From assembly GCA_029593505.1 (NCBI GenBank), contig JAKTNI010000001.1, positions 304,773-368,772 of the forward strand: 64,000 nucleotides of DNA. The letters are read 5' to 3'. The position numbers and the translations under genes are program-made. Position 1 is the stretch's first letter. Every line of letters starts with the position of its first letter. This DNA comes from Streptococcus suis (GTDB lineage Bacteria; Bacillota; Bacilli; Lactobacillales; Streptococcaceae). Of this stretch, positions 9,691 to 18,314 are shown piece by piece. The notes beneath the pieces were generated by a model that was not told the origin of the DNA, made no database searches, and saw nothing but the letters and a program-made list of their open reading frames with translations.

Positions 9691-9966
9691 ATGGCTAATA
9701 AACAAGATTTAATTGCAAAGGTTGCAGAAGCAACTTCATTAACTAAAAAAGATTCAGCAGCAGCAGTTGATGCAGTATTTGCAGCTGTTACAGAATATCT
9801 TTCAGCTGGTGAAAAAGTTCAGTTAATTGGTTTTGGTAACTTTGAAGTTCGCGAGCGTGCAGCACGTAAAGGTCGCAACCCACAAACTGGTAAAGAAATT
9901 AAAATTGCAGCTTCTAAAGTACCTGCATTTAAAGCTGGTAAAGCACTTAAAGACGCTGTTAAGTAA
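9691..9966 (+). CDS. hup: DNA-binding protein HU
   Basis: HU is a dimeric nucleoid protein that bends DNA without sequence specificity. All 91 residues match the family: [14 protein letters not shown], the [21 protein letters not shown] arm that enters the minor groove, and a basic C-terminus. A GGAGG site precedes the ATG at 9691. In streptococci this protein is essential and abundant. Codon use is strongly biased, as in highly expressed genes. A strong terminator follows, and a phage integrase remnant abuts it. Confidence 0.98.
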   Translation: MANKQDLIAKVAEATSLTKKDSAAAVDAVFAAVTEYLSAGEKVQLIGFGNFEVRERAARKGRNPQTGKEIKIAASKVPAFKAGKALKDAVK

Positions 9967-9975
9967 TTCAGCTCT

Positions 9976-10024
9976 AAAAAGCCTATTGTATCAACGTTTA
10001 TACGTTGTACAGTAGGCTTTTTTC
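9976..10024 (+). terminator. intrinsic terminator after hup
   Basis: AAAAAGCCTA pairs with TAGGCTTTTTT, enclosing a second small ACG/CGT hairpin. The tail is T-rich. Phage DNA seems to have entered just past this point. Confidence 0.85.
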
Positions 10025-10054
10025 TTTGTTTTGGGGCAAAATTGGGGCATGACG

Positions 10055-10465
10055 TCAGTAGTTTTCCATGATATCAGCTACGTTTGATTTCATTTTCTTT
10101 GTGATATGAGTGTATATCTGAGTTGTAGTTTTTGCGTCTGCATGTCCTACACGATCCATAATAGCTTTTAGCGGGACATTATTTTCAGCAAGTCGACTGA
10201 CTAGGGTGTGGCGGAAGATGTGGCTAGTGAGATTTTTCTGAATTGGTTTCTTAAGGCGATCATTTGCTTTCTTCAAGGCTAGATTGAAGGAGTTGGTCTG
10301 AATAGGAACACCGTTTTTGGTTGTGAAGATGTAGCCCATATCTCTATAATGTTTGTTGGTATTCTTTTCTAGCTCATTCATGAACTCCATTTCACGGTAG
10401 AATGTAAGAGTTTTTGATGATGTCTTTTTGCCTTTACGATAAGTATCTGTACAATATAGCTCCAA
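10055..10465 (-). pseudogene. int: truncated phage tyrosine-recombinase integrase
   Basis: Only the C-terminal ~136 residues of a phage/ICE integrase remain. The HIFRHTLVSRLAE motif (H-x-x-R), VGHADAKTTTQIYTH (histidine and the nucleophilic tyrosine) and the usual C-terminal tail are present. The N-terminal arm- and core-binding domains and the first catalytic arginine are missing, and a stop codon lies just upstream in frame. The gene points toward hup, the normal arrangement for an element integrated at the 3' end of that gene. It cannot be functional alone. Confidence 0.82.
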
Positions 10466-10979
10466 GAATCTGGTTTAAAATCATGATTGTTAGACTTAAA
10501 GAATATAGAACCTATTTAAATTTAAAAACTTAGAGAGTAAATTTAGAAGGTTAGGTATTTGGATCCTTTGAATAATTTTTTAAAAGGGAGTGAAATTCAC
10601 TTTTTTCAATCTTTCAATTTTTTATTTCTAGGAAGTTTGATTCATCTAGCAAGATTGTCTTTGGTGATATCAAAGTCTAGAGCCTAGTAAAAAGTTAGGT
10701 TGAGTATGGACTTGTTGCAATCTTTTGGCTTATGGAGCAGTTGAGATTATCCAAATAGTTTCGAATATACTCCTGGCTATAGTGCAGAAGTCATAGCACG
10801 AAGTGTAATTTAAGTAGTTGAGTAAATTGTTTATTATAATGAGGATAGCATAGTTGGTTAATATTCAATAGTGTTTAATTGTGTTCGTAATGAACTTGAA
10901 AAATATAACGCTGATTAATAAAAAATACTTAGTGAGAGCGTTGTACATCAAATGAATAATACGTGGAAGGGATATGCAA
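10466..10979. other. degraded sequence between integrase and lysin remnants
   Basis: No coding sequence is supported. The DNA is AT-rich with stops in all frames. It contains a short inverted repeat near 10580-10600 (AAGTGAATTTCACT-like). It is probably decayed prophage DNA, to judge from the phage fragments on both sides. Confidence 0.4.
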
Positions 10980-11667
10980 ATGACAACAGTCAATGATGCG
11001 ATAAATTTTGTGAAAGATCTTGCCGATCGCGACTAAGGTATTGATTTTGATGGTTGGTATGGCAATCAGTGTCTAGATTTGTAGTAAATTCTTTGATAAG
11101 TTTTTGTAAGGTAATGCAATTGACCTTATAACATCAACAAAGTAGCATGGATTTGAAGTTCATTATGTGCCAACATCTATTTGTCCTAGACCGGTAACAA
11201 TTTTTGTTAAGAATTACTGGTGAAATGATGGAATTAATAATGGACATACTGGTGTTATTATCGGTTTCAATGATGATACGATTCAAATCGTCAAGCAAAA
11301 CCTAATTGGAAATTTATCGGTTTGCGGTCCAACTCAATATTCTAGCCAACACATCAGTAATCTTGTTGGTTAGTTTTATCCACCATATTCATCTAATCCA
11401 GCTCCAACTTCATTCAATAGCGGTAATTTGGGGAAAGTAAAAACGAGACTGGAAAGATAATTGTCAAAGTTTCTATTTTGAATGTACGAGATAAGCCAGG
11501 ATTAGATAGTAAGGTTGTAGCAACCTATACATTCGGTGATGAGTTCTATTATGATGAAGTCTACATCAATAATGGTTATATCTGGGGCTCATATCGGAAA
11601 AACTTCTGGTCAGCGTTGCTATGTGGCTGCAGGAGAAGAGGAAAATAGATATAATGTAGTATCGTAG
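10980..11667 (+). pseudogene. decayed phage lysin (CHAP amidase/peptidase plus SH3b domain)
   Basis: Reading across frames gives a streptococcal phage endolysin. The start is MTTVNDAINFVKDLADRD. The CHAP catalytic cysteine (WYGNQCLDL) and histidine (GHTGVIIGF) are visible, then a Pro-rich linker and an SH3b-like wall-binding domain (SILNVRDKPGLDSKVVATY, NNGYIWGSY). In-frame stops interrupt it at 11034-11036, after TSTK, after NYW and in place of tryptophan before FYPP. At least two frameshifts are needed, near 11080 and 11440. An AAGGGA ribosome site still precedes the ATG. It is clearly dead. Confidence 0.82.
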
Positions 11668-12162
11668 GCATATTCATTTAGTTTATTGTTGGGATTTTGA
11701 TTTATTTATGTTAAAATACAGTTTGCTTCTCTAAAAAGGAATGTATAAATAAAATGATTCAAAAATTGTGTAAAAAAGATATGTTTTGAATTGAATCAAT
11801 ATCTTTGAGATTGATCTTTATTGATAATATTTTGCTTTATTATTTTTGTATTGAATTGAGCTGAACTTTGAACCAGATAGAACAAACAATTTGCATTGTT
11901 TTTAGCATTTTCATATTTTTAGGAGTATTGAATAATAAACTAGATATGAAAATAGAGGAAATAAAAATAGCATCTGTATCTCTAGAAATCTCCATCTATA
12001 GACTGATATATTTCTCATCTGTAATTTGATATATTATAATTAATCTTTTTAAAATTTTCATGAATATGCTTAGCAAATACCGGTTGTAAGGCTGGTGCTT
12101 TTTATTTGCTAAATAACAAAAGTAATGTTATACTAAAAAAAACAAGAACAGGAGGACATTTT
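11668..12162. other. non-coding or degraded region before the CsbD gene
   Basis: No supported gene. A 53-codon frame from a TTG at 11868 to 12029 encodes one hydrophobic segment (CIVFSIFIFLGVL) but has no ribosome site; it may be debris of a small membrane protein. A hairpin at 12079-12105 is listed separately. Confidence 0.4.
12079..12105 (+). terminator. hairpin with T-tail upstream of csbD-like gene
   Basis: ACCGG pairs with CTGGT over a short loop, followed by GCTTTTTATTT. Its second arm and tail (GGCTGGTG, T-run, ATTTGCT) recur after the CsbD-like gene at 12452. It looks like the terminator of a gene that has been lost from the left. Confidence 0.5.
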
Positions 12163-12360
12163 ATGTCATTAGAAAGTTTAAAAGCGAAAGCTGAACAAGT
12201 GAAGGGCAGTGTTACAGAAGCTGCTGGTAAGTTAGCTGGTGATACAGAAACACAAGCTAAAGGTTTTGTAGAAAAAACAATTGCTAAAGGTAAAGAATTG
12301 GCTGAGGATGCAAAGGATGCTGTTGAAGGCGCTGTAGATGCTATCAAAGAAAAATTATAA
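12163..12360 (+). CDS. CsbD-family stress protein
   Basis: The 65-residue, alanine/lysine/glutamate-rich protein ([27 protein letters not shown]) has the CsbD-like pattern of repeated amphipathic helices. The family is induced by general stress in Bacillus; its molecular role is unknown. AGGAGG precedes the ATG at 12163, and an upstream in-frame ATG at 12106 has no site. It stands alone between two similar hairpins and is likely a single-gene transcript. Confidence 0.8.
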   Translation: MSLESLKAKAEQVKGSVTEAAGKLAGDTETQAKGFVEKTIAKGKELAEDAKDAVEGAVDAIKEKL

Positions 12361-13028
12361 TAATTGGGGATATTTTCAGTCTAACTGCGAGGGTATTTCT
12401 TGTATTATACGATAAATTCTTTCATTCTTTTTAAGAAGATAACCTTAGAAAACACCAGTCGAAAGGCTGGTGTTCTTTGTATTTGCTGCAATATAAAATT
12501 ATTTTTTTATATTCTCGACATCACTGTCAATGTTTATTCACACACAGAATTTAATAGTAAAATATACAGTTTTAGTATATGGAGTTTAGCATTTACATGG
12601 AAAAGAACATAATATATAATAAGCTATTCAATTATAGAAATCCTGATTTTTCTAGCTTGAATTTTGGTGAGTAAATTGTTTATTGAATATTTATGTTCTA
12701 AAGGACATAAAAAAGTAAGTTTTGAAAAAATTAGGATACAAGTTCGAATCTTATTCAGAATAAAAATAAATAGGTTTACTGTTGATAAACAATTATATAA
12801 TCAGAGTTTTTTTCTATAATAAATATGATAGAATTCCATCATTTGGAAAAAATGTTGCTAAGTAATTTAATGTAGTAGAGTTCTGTTACAATAATAGTAA
12901 AATAGAACTTCTAATTAAATAGTTAATTGAAAATTGCTTATTTACGAATTTAAATATCTATATCTAAGAAGTTTAGATGGTATAGAACAGACAAGAGGTT
13001 CATATAAAAAACAGTTAAAAACTGTTTT
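12361..13028. other. AT-rich intergenic region between csbD-like gene and mvaA
   Basis: Apart from the hairpin at 12452 and the mvaA terminator at 13005, no gene, RNA or repeat is recognised. The open frames here are short, lack ribosome sites and have no protein-like composition. Confidence 0.45.
12452..12478 (+). terminator. terminator after csbD-like gene
   Basis: ACACCAG pairs perfectly with CTGGTGT over an eight-base loop, followed by TCTTTG. The second arm and flank resemble the hairpin at 12079. Confidence 0.65.
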
Positions 13029-13030
13029 TT
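13005..13030 (-). terminator. terminator of the mevalonate operon
   Basis: On the minus strand AAAAAACAGTT and AACTGTTTTTT form a hairpin with a T-tract that begins at the mvaA stop codon. Confidence 0.6.
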
Positions 13031-14303
13031 ATAAGATAGTTGATGATTGATTTCTGATCTGTTTCAGCAATTGCTGAGCTGTTGCTAGATTGTGATGCTT
13101 TTCTTGCTGGAGCAATGGTATTAAAGTTTCCACTTCAGTTTCTGTAGCACCAGCTAGAAGTGCTAGGGATTTTATTTGTAATTTCATATGTCCTTGTTGA
13201 ATGCCCGTTGTGACCAAAGCTCGTAAGGCAGCAAAGTTTTGGCATAGACCGACAGATGCAACAATCGAAGCTAATTGTTTTGCAGTGGTATTTCCTAAAA
13301 TATCAAAAGCTGCTTGTACTTTTGGGTTCAGTCCAATAGAGCCACCAACTGTTGCAATTGGTAGGGGGAGAGTGATGGTACCAACCAACTCATCGTTTTC
13401 GAGATACCAAGTAGACAGACCACGATAATGTCCATCACGGCTAGCATAAGCATGCGCACCAGCTTCTATCGCTCGCCAATCATTTCCTGTTGCAACCACA
13501 ATTGCATCAATACCATTGAAAATACCTTTGTTATGGGTAGCAGCACGATAAGGATCTAACTGGGCTAATCGACTAGCTAGACAGATTTTTTCAGCGGTAT
13601 CATGCGCAATAGTAGAGTTAATAGAGAGACTGGAAATTGCTATACGACATTGAGCTGAAACCAATGATTCAGTAGCATAGTTGGATAAGATTCCCATTAA
13701 TGCTTGAGCTTGTGTCAGCTCTTCTAACCGTTTTTTAATGGCTTCTAACATCGTATTTAAAATATTAGCCCCCATTGCTTCTTGAACATCTACCTGCAAA
13801 TATACAATGAGAAATTCTTCTTTATTTTCAACGGTTACTTTTTTAGCTCCTCCTCCTCGTTTGACAATAGACGGATGGGCAGTATTAGCTAGTTTTATTA
13901 ACTCCTCTTGAGCGGTCAGTATAGTTTGACTAGCTTTTTTCATATCTGAAATATTGTAGAGGGCTACTTGACCAATCATAAGGCGATTATGGATGGTTGT
14001 TGAAAAACCTCCTGATTTAGCGATAATTTTAGCTCCTAGAGAGCAGGCAGCTACCACAGAAGGTTCTTCTGTCACCATTGGAATCATGTAAGTCTGTTTG
14101 TCAACGACTAGTTCAGGAACGACTGAAAATGGTAAAGCAAAAGTTCCCAAGTGATTTTCTGTCATTTTACCTGCAATACTTTCAGGTAAATTCTTGTCAC
14201 TGAATAAAGTATCTAGACTATTTTGGGAGAGTGGGTGATAGTTATGAAGTAAAGTGATGCGTTCATCACGTGTTTTTTTATAGAAGCCAGAAAAGTAAGA
14301 CAT
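13029..14303 (-). CDS. mvaA: hydroxymethylglutaryl-CoA reductase, class II
   Basis: This enzyme reduces HMG-CoA to mevalonate. The 424-residue protein has class II features: the glutamate in TENHLGTFALP, the lysine in ATHNKGIFNG, the aspartate in ATGNDWRA and a C-terminal histidine in QQGHMKL. It is the last gene of the minus-strand thiolase-mvaS-mvaA run, 59 bp after mvaS. That gap contains a short GCACC/GGTGC hairpin with four T's, possibly a weak attenuator. Streptococci need this pathway for isoprenoids because they lack the MEP route. Confidence 0.95.
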   Translation of the reverse strand: MSYFSGFYKKTRDERITLLHNYHPLSQNSLDTLFSDKNLPESIAGKMTENHLGTFALPFSVVPELVVDKQTYMIPMVTEEPSVVAACSLGAKIIAKSGGFSTTIHNRLMIGQVALYNISDMKKASQTILTAQEELIKLANTAHPSIVKRGGGAKKVTVENKEEFLIVYLQVDVQEAMGANILNTMLEAIKKRLEELTQAQALMGILSNYATESLVSAQCRIAISSLSINSTIAHDTAEKICLASRLAQLDPYRAATHNKGIFNGIDAIVVATGNDWRAIEAGAHAYASRDGHYRGLSTWYLENDELVGTITLPLPIATVGGSIGLNPKVQAAFDILGNTTAKQLASIVASVGLCQNFAALRALVTTGIQQGHMKLQIKSLALLAGATETEVETLIPLLQQEKHHNLATAQQLLKQIRNQSSTIL

Positions 14304-14362
14304 AGGATTCCCTTTCTATAGGAATGAAAAGCACCCTGGATGTGCCAAGGTGCCAGGATAGG

Positions 14363-15520
14363 CTAATTTTTTTTATATATACGTTGGTATTCTTCTATTT
14401 TTATTAGTGCGTACGGACTAGCATCTTCTGGTAAGCGACAAGAAGTGCCTGTTTCGTCTAGTTCAATTTCTTGGAAAAACATATTTTCGTATTCCGCTAC
14501 ACTGATACGTTTGCGTTGTCTTAGTTTATCTAATCGGTTTGTGTCCAATTGTTTGAAATATCCTTCTACTAGCCGACCACTGAATAGTTCACAAACAGCG
14601 CCACTGCCATAGCTATAAAAGAGGATTTGATCATCTGCTTGCAATGTTTTACTATTTTCTAGGAGAGATAGGAATGAAAGGAAGAGAGATCCTGTGTAGA
14701 TATTTCCGACTATTTTATTATAAACAATTGCTTCGTGAAAACGGTCTGTGAGACGAGAAAGTGTTTCGTCGTCTTGAGCAATGGCTTGTAGTCCTTTGAG
14801 CCCTTGTTTTGAGAAAGGGATATGGAGACAGAGAGCTGCAAAATCAGCTAATCGTTTTCCAGATTTTTTCTTATAGTGTTCAAAGGTGGTCGTTAGACAA
14901 TCTGTATATTGCTCAGTGGAGAATTTTCCATCTACGAGTGGATATTTTTCATAATTTGGACGCCAAAAATCATAGATATCACGAGTTTGACAGACATTAT
15001 CATGATGGAGTACCATAATACGCGGATTAGCGGTAACCAGCATGGCGACAGCTCCAGCACCTTGCGTTGGCTCTCCTCCAGAAGCAACGCCGTATTTGGC
15101 AATATCACTAGCAATCACCAATACTTTTGAATCTGGGAATTGTGAGATATGGCTTTTAGCCAAACTAAGACCAGCGGTTGCACCGTAACAAGCTTCTTTC
15201 ATTTCAATGGATCGCGCAAAAGGTTGGATACCTAGAAGGCTATGAATAGTAACGGCAGCAGCTTTGCTTTGATCCAGACTAGATTCAGTACCTACGATAA
15301 TCATATCAATACTAGCTTTGTCTTCATCTGTCAAAATAGATGCAGCTGCCTGTGCACCTAAAGTAATAATATCTTGAGTAACTGGGTTTACTGCCATTTC
15401 TGATTGCAGTAAGCCTAGTTTAAATTTATTGGGATCAATAGAGCGGGCTTGGGCTAAATCAGCTAAATCTAAAACATAATTAGGTGCTGCAAAGCCGATT
15501 TTATCAATACCTATGTTCAT
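14363..15520 (-). CDS. mvaS: hydroxymethylglutaryl-CoA synthase
   Basis: This enzyme condenses acetoacetyl-CoA with acetyl-CoA to HMG-CoA. The 385-residue protein starts MNIGIDKIGFAAPNYVLDL. The acylated cysteine is in KEACYGATAG, the general-base glutamate in VGTESS and the histidine in CLHIPFSKQG, all as in bacterial MvaS. It lies 24 bp downstream of the thiolase gene and shares its transcript. Confidence 0.96.
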   Translation of the reverse strand: MNIGIDKIGFAAPNYVLDLADLAQARSIDPNKFKLGLLQSEMAVNPVTQDIITLGAQAAASILTDEDKASIDMIIVGTESSLDQSKAAAVTIHSLLGIQPFARSIEMKEACYGATAGLSLAKSHISQFPDSKVLVIASDIAKYGVASGGEPTQGAGAVAMLVTANPRIMVLHHDNVCQTRDIYDFWRPNYEKYPLVDGKFSTEQYTDCLTTTFEHYKKKSGKRLADFAALCLHIPFSKQGLKGLQAIAQDDETLSRLTDRFHEAIVYNKIVGNIYTGSLFLSFLSLLENSKTLQADDQILFYSYGSGAVCELFSGRLVEGYFKQLDTNRLDKLRQRKRISVAEYENMFFQEIELDETGTSCRLPEDASPYALIKIEEYQRIYKKN

Positions 15521-15544
15521 AAAATGTCCTTTTATAAAAATAAT

Positions 15545-16732
15545 TTATTTTTCGTGTTGTGCATTGGAAATAATGAGAGAAATTCCCTGTCCTCCTCCGA
15601 TACAAAGGGAGCAGAGACCTAGATTTCCGTTTCGCTTGTGAAGTTCGTGAATGAGGGTGACAAGAATGCGACTACCACTGGCTCCTATGGGATGTCCCAG
15701 AGCAATAGCACCACCGTTGACATTCACCTTTTCAGGTTGGATTGCTAGTTCCTGTATGACAGGAATAGATTGGGCCGCAAAAGCTTCGTTTAGTTCAAAT
15801 AGGTCAATATCATCAACAGTTTTTCCTAATTTTTCAAGAGCTTTCTTGCTAGAGACGATTGGTCCTAGTCCCATATACGCTGGATCTAAACCACTAGTAG
15901 CATAAGATTCTATGTAAGCTAGAGGTTGGATACCGAGTTGATGAGCTTTTTCTTCTGACATGAGTATGATAACTGCACAACCATCGTTGATACCAGAAGC
16001 ATTTGCGGCAGTTACTGTACCATCTTTTTTGAAAGTAGGTGGCAGTGTTGCTAATTTTTCAAGCGGTGTGAGACGAGGATGTTCATCTTGATCAAAAACT
16101 ATTTTCCCTTTTTTTGTATGAAGATGAATGGGAACAATTTCATCTGTAAATCGATTCTCTTCAATGGCTCTATTAGCTTTTGTCTGACTGGCGTGAGCAA
16201 AAGAATCTTGTTCTTTGCGACTGACGTGATAATGTTTAGCAACGTTTTCGGCGGTAATACCCATGTGATAGTTATGAAACGCATCAGTCAATCCGTCAGT
16301 TAGCATAGAATCCTGTAATTCGAGGTGCCCTAACTTACTTCCAAAGCGATTGTGCTTTGATAGGTAGGGGGCTTGACTCATGATTTCAATACCACCAGCA
16401 ACAACGACATGATTATCACCTAGCATAATTGATTGAGCAGCAAGTAAAACAGACTTTAAACCAGAACCACAGACTTTATTAACCGTATAAGCAGATGTTT
16501 CTTGCAATAAACCTGCTTGCATGGCGATTTGACGAGCGATATTTTGTCCTTGTCCAGCGGAGAGAACATTTCCGAAGATAACTTCATCAATGCTGTCAAT
16601 AGGTATATTTTTCTCATGTAGGGCTTGGGTGAGTACCTGTGCCCCCAAATCTGCTAATGGAATTTCTTGAAGACTACCTCCGAAGCGACCGATAGCTGAT
16701 CGGTAAGCAGATACAATAGCTACTTTTTTCAT
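15545..16732 (-). CDS. acetyl-CoA acetyltransferase (thiolase)
   Basis: This biosynthetic thiolase makes acetoacetyl-CoA from two acetyl-CoA, the first step of the mevalonate route. The 395 residues include the nucleophilic cysteine in NKVCGSGLKSV, NEAFAAQ, the histidine in GGAIALGHPIGASG and the second cysteine in SLCIGGGQG. It is the first gene of the operon, behind a TGGTATAAT promoter at 16811-16819. The symbol varies between annotations (atoB, thlA, fadA), so none is given. Confidence 0.94.
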   Translation of the reverse strand: MKKVAIVSAYRSAIGRFGGSLQEIPLADLGAQVLTQALHEKNIPIDSIDEVIFGNVLSAGQGQNIARQIAMQAGLLQETSAYTVNKVCGSGLKSVLLAAQSIMLGDNHVVVAGGIEIMSQAPYLSKHNRFGSKLGHLELQDSMLTDGLTDAFHNYHMGITAENVAKHYHVSRKEQDSFAHASQTKANRAIEENRFTDEIVPIHLHTKKGKIVFDQDEHPRLTPLEKLATLPPTFKKDGTVTAANASGINDGCAVIILMSEEKAHQLGIQPLAYIESYATSGLDPAYMGLGPIVSSKKALEKLGKTVDDIDLFELNEAFAAQSIPVIQELAIQPEKVNVNGGAIALGHPIGASGSRILVTLIHELHKRNGNLGLCSLCIGGGQGISLIISNAQHEK

Positions 16733-16810
16733 GATTTCTCCTGTATTGCTTGTTTTTATAATAGTTATTCTTAATGGTGTAAATAAAGCTCAATCAAGTT
16801 CAGCCTTACT

Positions 16811-16819
16811 ATTATACCA
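16811..16819 (-). promoter_or_regulatory. extended -10 promoter of the mevalonate operon
   Basis: On the minus strand TGGTATAAT lies about 80 bp before the thiolase ATG. It leaves a leader of about 70 bases with no recognised riboswitch. Confidence 0.55.
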
Positions 16820-16986
16820 TTATTTTGTCTTTTTTCTAATAAGAACAACTAGGTCTGTGGGCTGAAATTAAAAGAAAGCAAGATGAAAGCGTAAACAGAT
16901 TATAGAAGGACTAGCATTATTTTTTGTTTTCGTGTAAAATATAAGAGTATCAGAGGGAAACCTCAAAATTAAAAGGAGAATCCATA

Positions 16987-17679
16987 ATGGTAAAATTAGT
17001 TTTTGCTCGCCACGGTGAGTCAGAATGGAATAAAGCAAACTTGTTCACTGGTTGGGCAGATGTTGATTTGTCAGAAAAAGGAACACAACAAGCAATTGAT
17101 GCTGGTAAATTAATCAAAGAAGCAGGTATTGAGTTTGATCTTGCATTTACATCTGTACTGAAACGTGCTATTAAGACAACAAATTTAGCTCTTGAAGCAG
17201 CAGATCAATTGTGGGTACCCGTTGAAAAATCATGGCGTTTGAATGAGCGTCATTACGGTGGATTGACAGGTAAGAATAAAGCAGAAGCAGCAGAACAATT
17301 TGGTGATGAGCAAGTTCATATTTGGCGTCGTTCATATGATGTATTGCCGCCTGATATGGCAAAAGATGACGAGCATTCAGCTCATACTGATCGTCGCTAT
17401 GCCCATCTTGATGATTCGGTTATTCCAGATGCTGAAAACTTGAAAGTAACCCTTGAACGTGCTCTTCCATTCTGGGAAGATAAGATTGCACCTGCTTTGA
17501 AAGATGGCAAAAATGTATTTGTTGGTGCACACGGTAACTCTATTCGTGCACTTGTGAAACACATCAAACAATTATCTGATGACGAAATCATGGATGTGGA
17601 AATTCCAAACTTCCCACCATTAGTATTTGAATTGGATGAGAAATTGAACATCGTTTCAGAATACTACCTTGGTAAGTAA
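16987..17679 (+). CDS. gpmA: 2,3-bisphosphoglycerate-dependent phosphoglycerate mutase
   Basis: This glycolytic enzyme interconverts 3- and 2-phosphoglycerate. The 230 residues contain the phospho-histidine motif [20 protein letters not shown] with the acid/base glutamate, and the second histidine in [18 protein letters not shown] precedes the ATG. Codon use is strongly biased, as for highly expressed genes. It stands alone with a strong terminator. Confidence 0.97.
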   Translation: MVKLVFARHGESEWNKANLFTGWADVDLSEKGTQQAIDAGKLIKEAGIEFDLAFTSVLKRAIKTTNLALEAADQLWVPVEKSWRLNERHYGGLTGKNKAEAAEQFGDEQVHIWRRSYDVLPPDMAKDDEHSAHTDRRYAHLDDSVIPDAENLKVTLERALPFWEDKIAPALKDGKNVFVGAHGNSIRALVKHIKQLSDDEIMDVEIPNFPPLVFELDEKLNIVSEYYLGK

Positions 17680-17703
17680 AAAGAGCAGGTATGGTAGTTT
17701 ATT

Positions 17704-17733
17704 CTCGCTCTGCGTTTGCAGGCGAGATTTTTT
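17704..17733 (+). terminator. terminator after gpmA
   Basis: CTCGC-CTGC pairs with GCAG-GCGAG over a GTTT loop with one bulge, followed by ATTTTTTG. Confidence 0.8.
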
Positions 17734-17776
17734 GTATCATCATGTGTGGAATAAATCAGCCATTTTGGTAAAATTA

Positions 17777-17785
17777 TGCTATACT
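17777..17785 (+). promoter_or_regulatory. extended -10 promoter of gloA
   Basis: TGCTATACT, a TGn-type -10, lies about 35 bp before the gloA ATG; AAAGGAG follows in the leader. Confidence 0.5.
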
Positions 17786-17819
17786 GATTGAGAAAGTAGA
17801 ATATATAAAGGAGTTTAAA

Positions 17820-18203
17820 ATGGCAAGTAAAAAAATGCTACATGCATGTCTGCGTGTGGAGAATTTAGAAGCTTCTCAGAAATTTTATGAGGAAGCATTT
17901 GGTTTTAAAGAAACTCGTCGGAAAGATTATCCAGAACATAAATTTACTTTAGTTTATTTAGCACTGGATGGTGATGACTTTGAAATTGAGCTAACGTATA
18001 ATTACGACCATGGATCGTATATTGTGGGAGATGGTTTTTCACATCTGGCTTTGGCTTCAGATGATTTGGAAGGAGATCATCTGAAACATAAAGAATTAGG
18101 ATATCCGACTACTGATATCAAAGGTTTACCGGGTAGTCCGGGTCGTTACTATTTCGTTACAGACCCAGATGGTTATCGTGTGGAAGTGATTCGCTCCAAT
18201 TGA
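17820..18203 (+). CDS. gloA: lactoylglutathione lyase (glyoxalase I)
   Basis: This metal-dependent enzyme isomerises the methylglyoxal-glutathione hemithioacetal to S-lactoylglutathione. The 127 residues form two betaalphabeta3 halves, and the four expected ligands are visible: His in MLHACLRV, Glu in FEIELTYN, His in FSHLALAS and Glu in YRVEVIR. Its place after gpmA fits detoxification of a glycolytic by-product. An AAAGGAG site precedes the ATG. Confidence 0.92.
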   Translation: MASKKMLHACLRVENLEASQKFYEEAFGFKETRRKDYPEHKFTLVYLALDGDDFEIELTYNYDHGSYIVGDGFSHLALASDDLEGDHLKHKELGYPTTDIKGLPGSPGRYYFVTDPDGYRVEVIRSN

Positions 18204-18314
18204 GGTGTTTAAAATAATTGGAATGATGTTAGGTGATTTGAAGTGCAAACTTGACAACAGCTACCAGATAATTTAATATTGATGTATTGATTTATTTGTA
18301 TAAGGAATGATAGA

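Noticed and set aside
11868..12029. 53-codon frame with one hydrophobic segment
   Set aside because: TTG start without ribosome site in a clearly degraded zone; kept only as a note in the gap description.
12400..12612. 70-codon open frame after the CsbD-like gene
   Set aside because: It spans a terminator hairpin, has no ribosome site and shows no protein-like pattern.
12735..12765. GTTCGAATC-like string resembling a tRNA T-arm
   Set aside because: The flanking bases do not form a T-stem, and no acceptor stem, anticodon arm or D-arm can be built around it.
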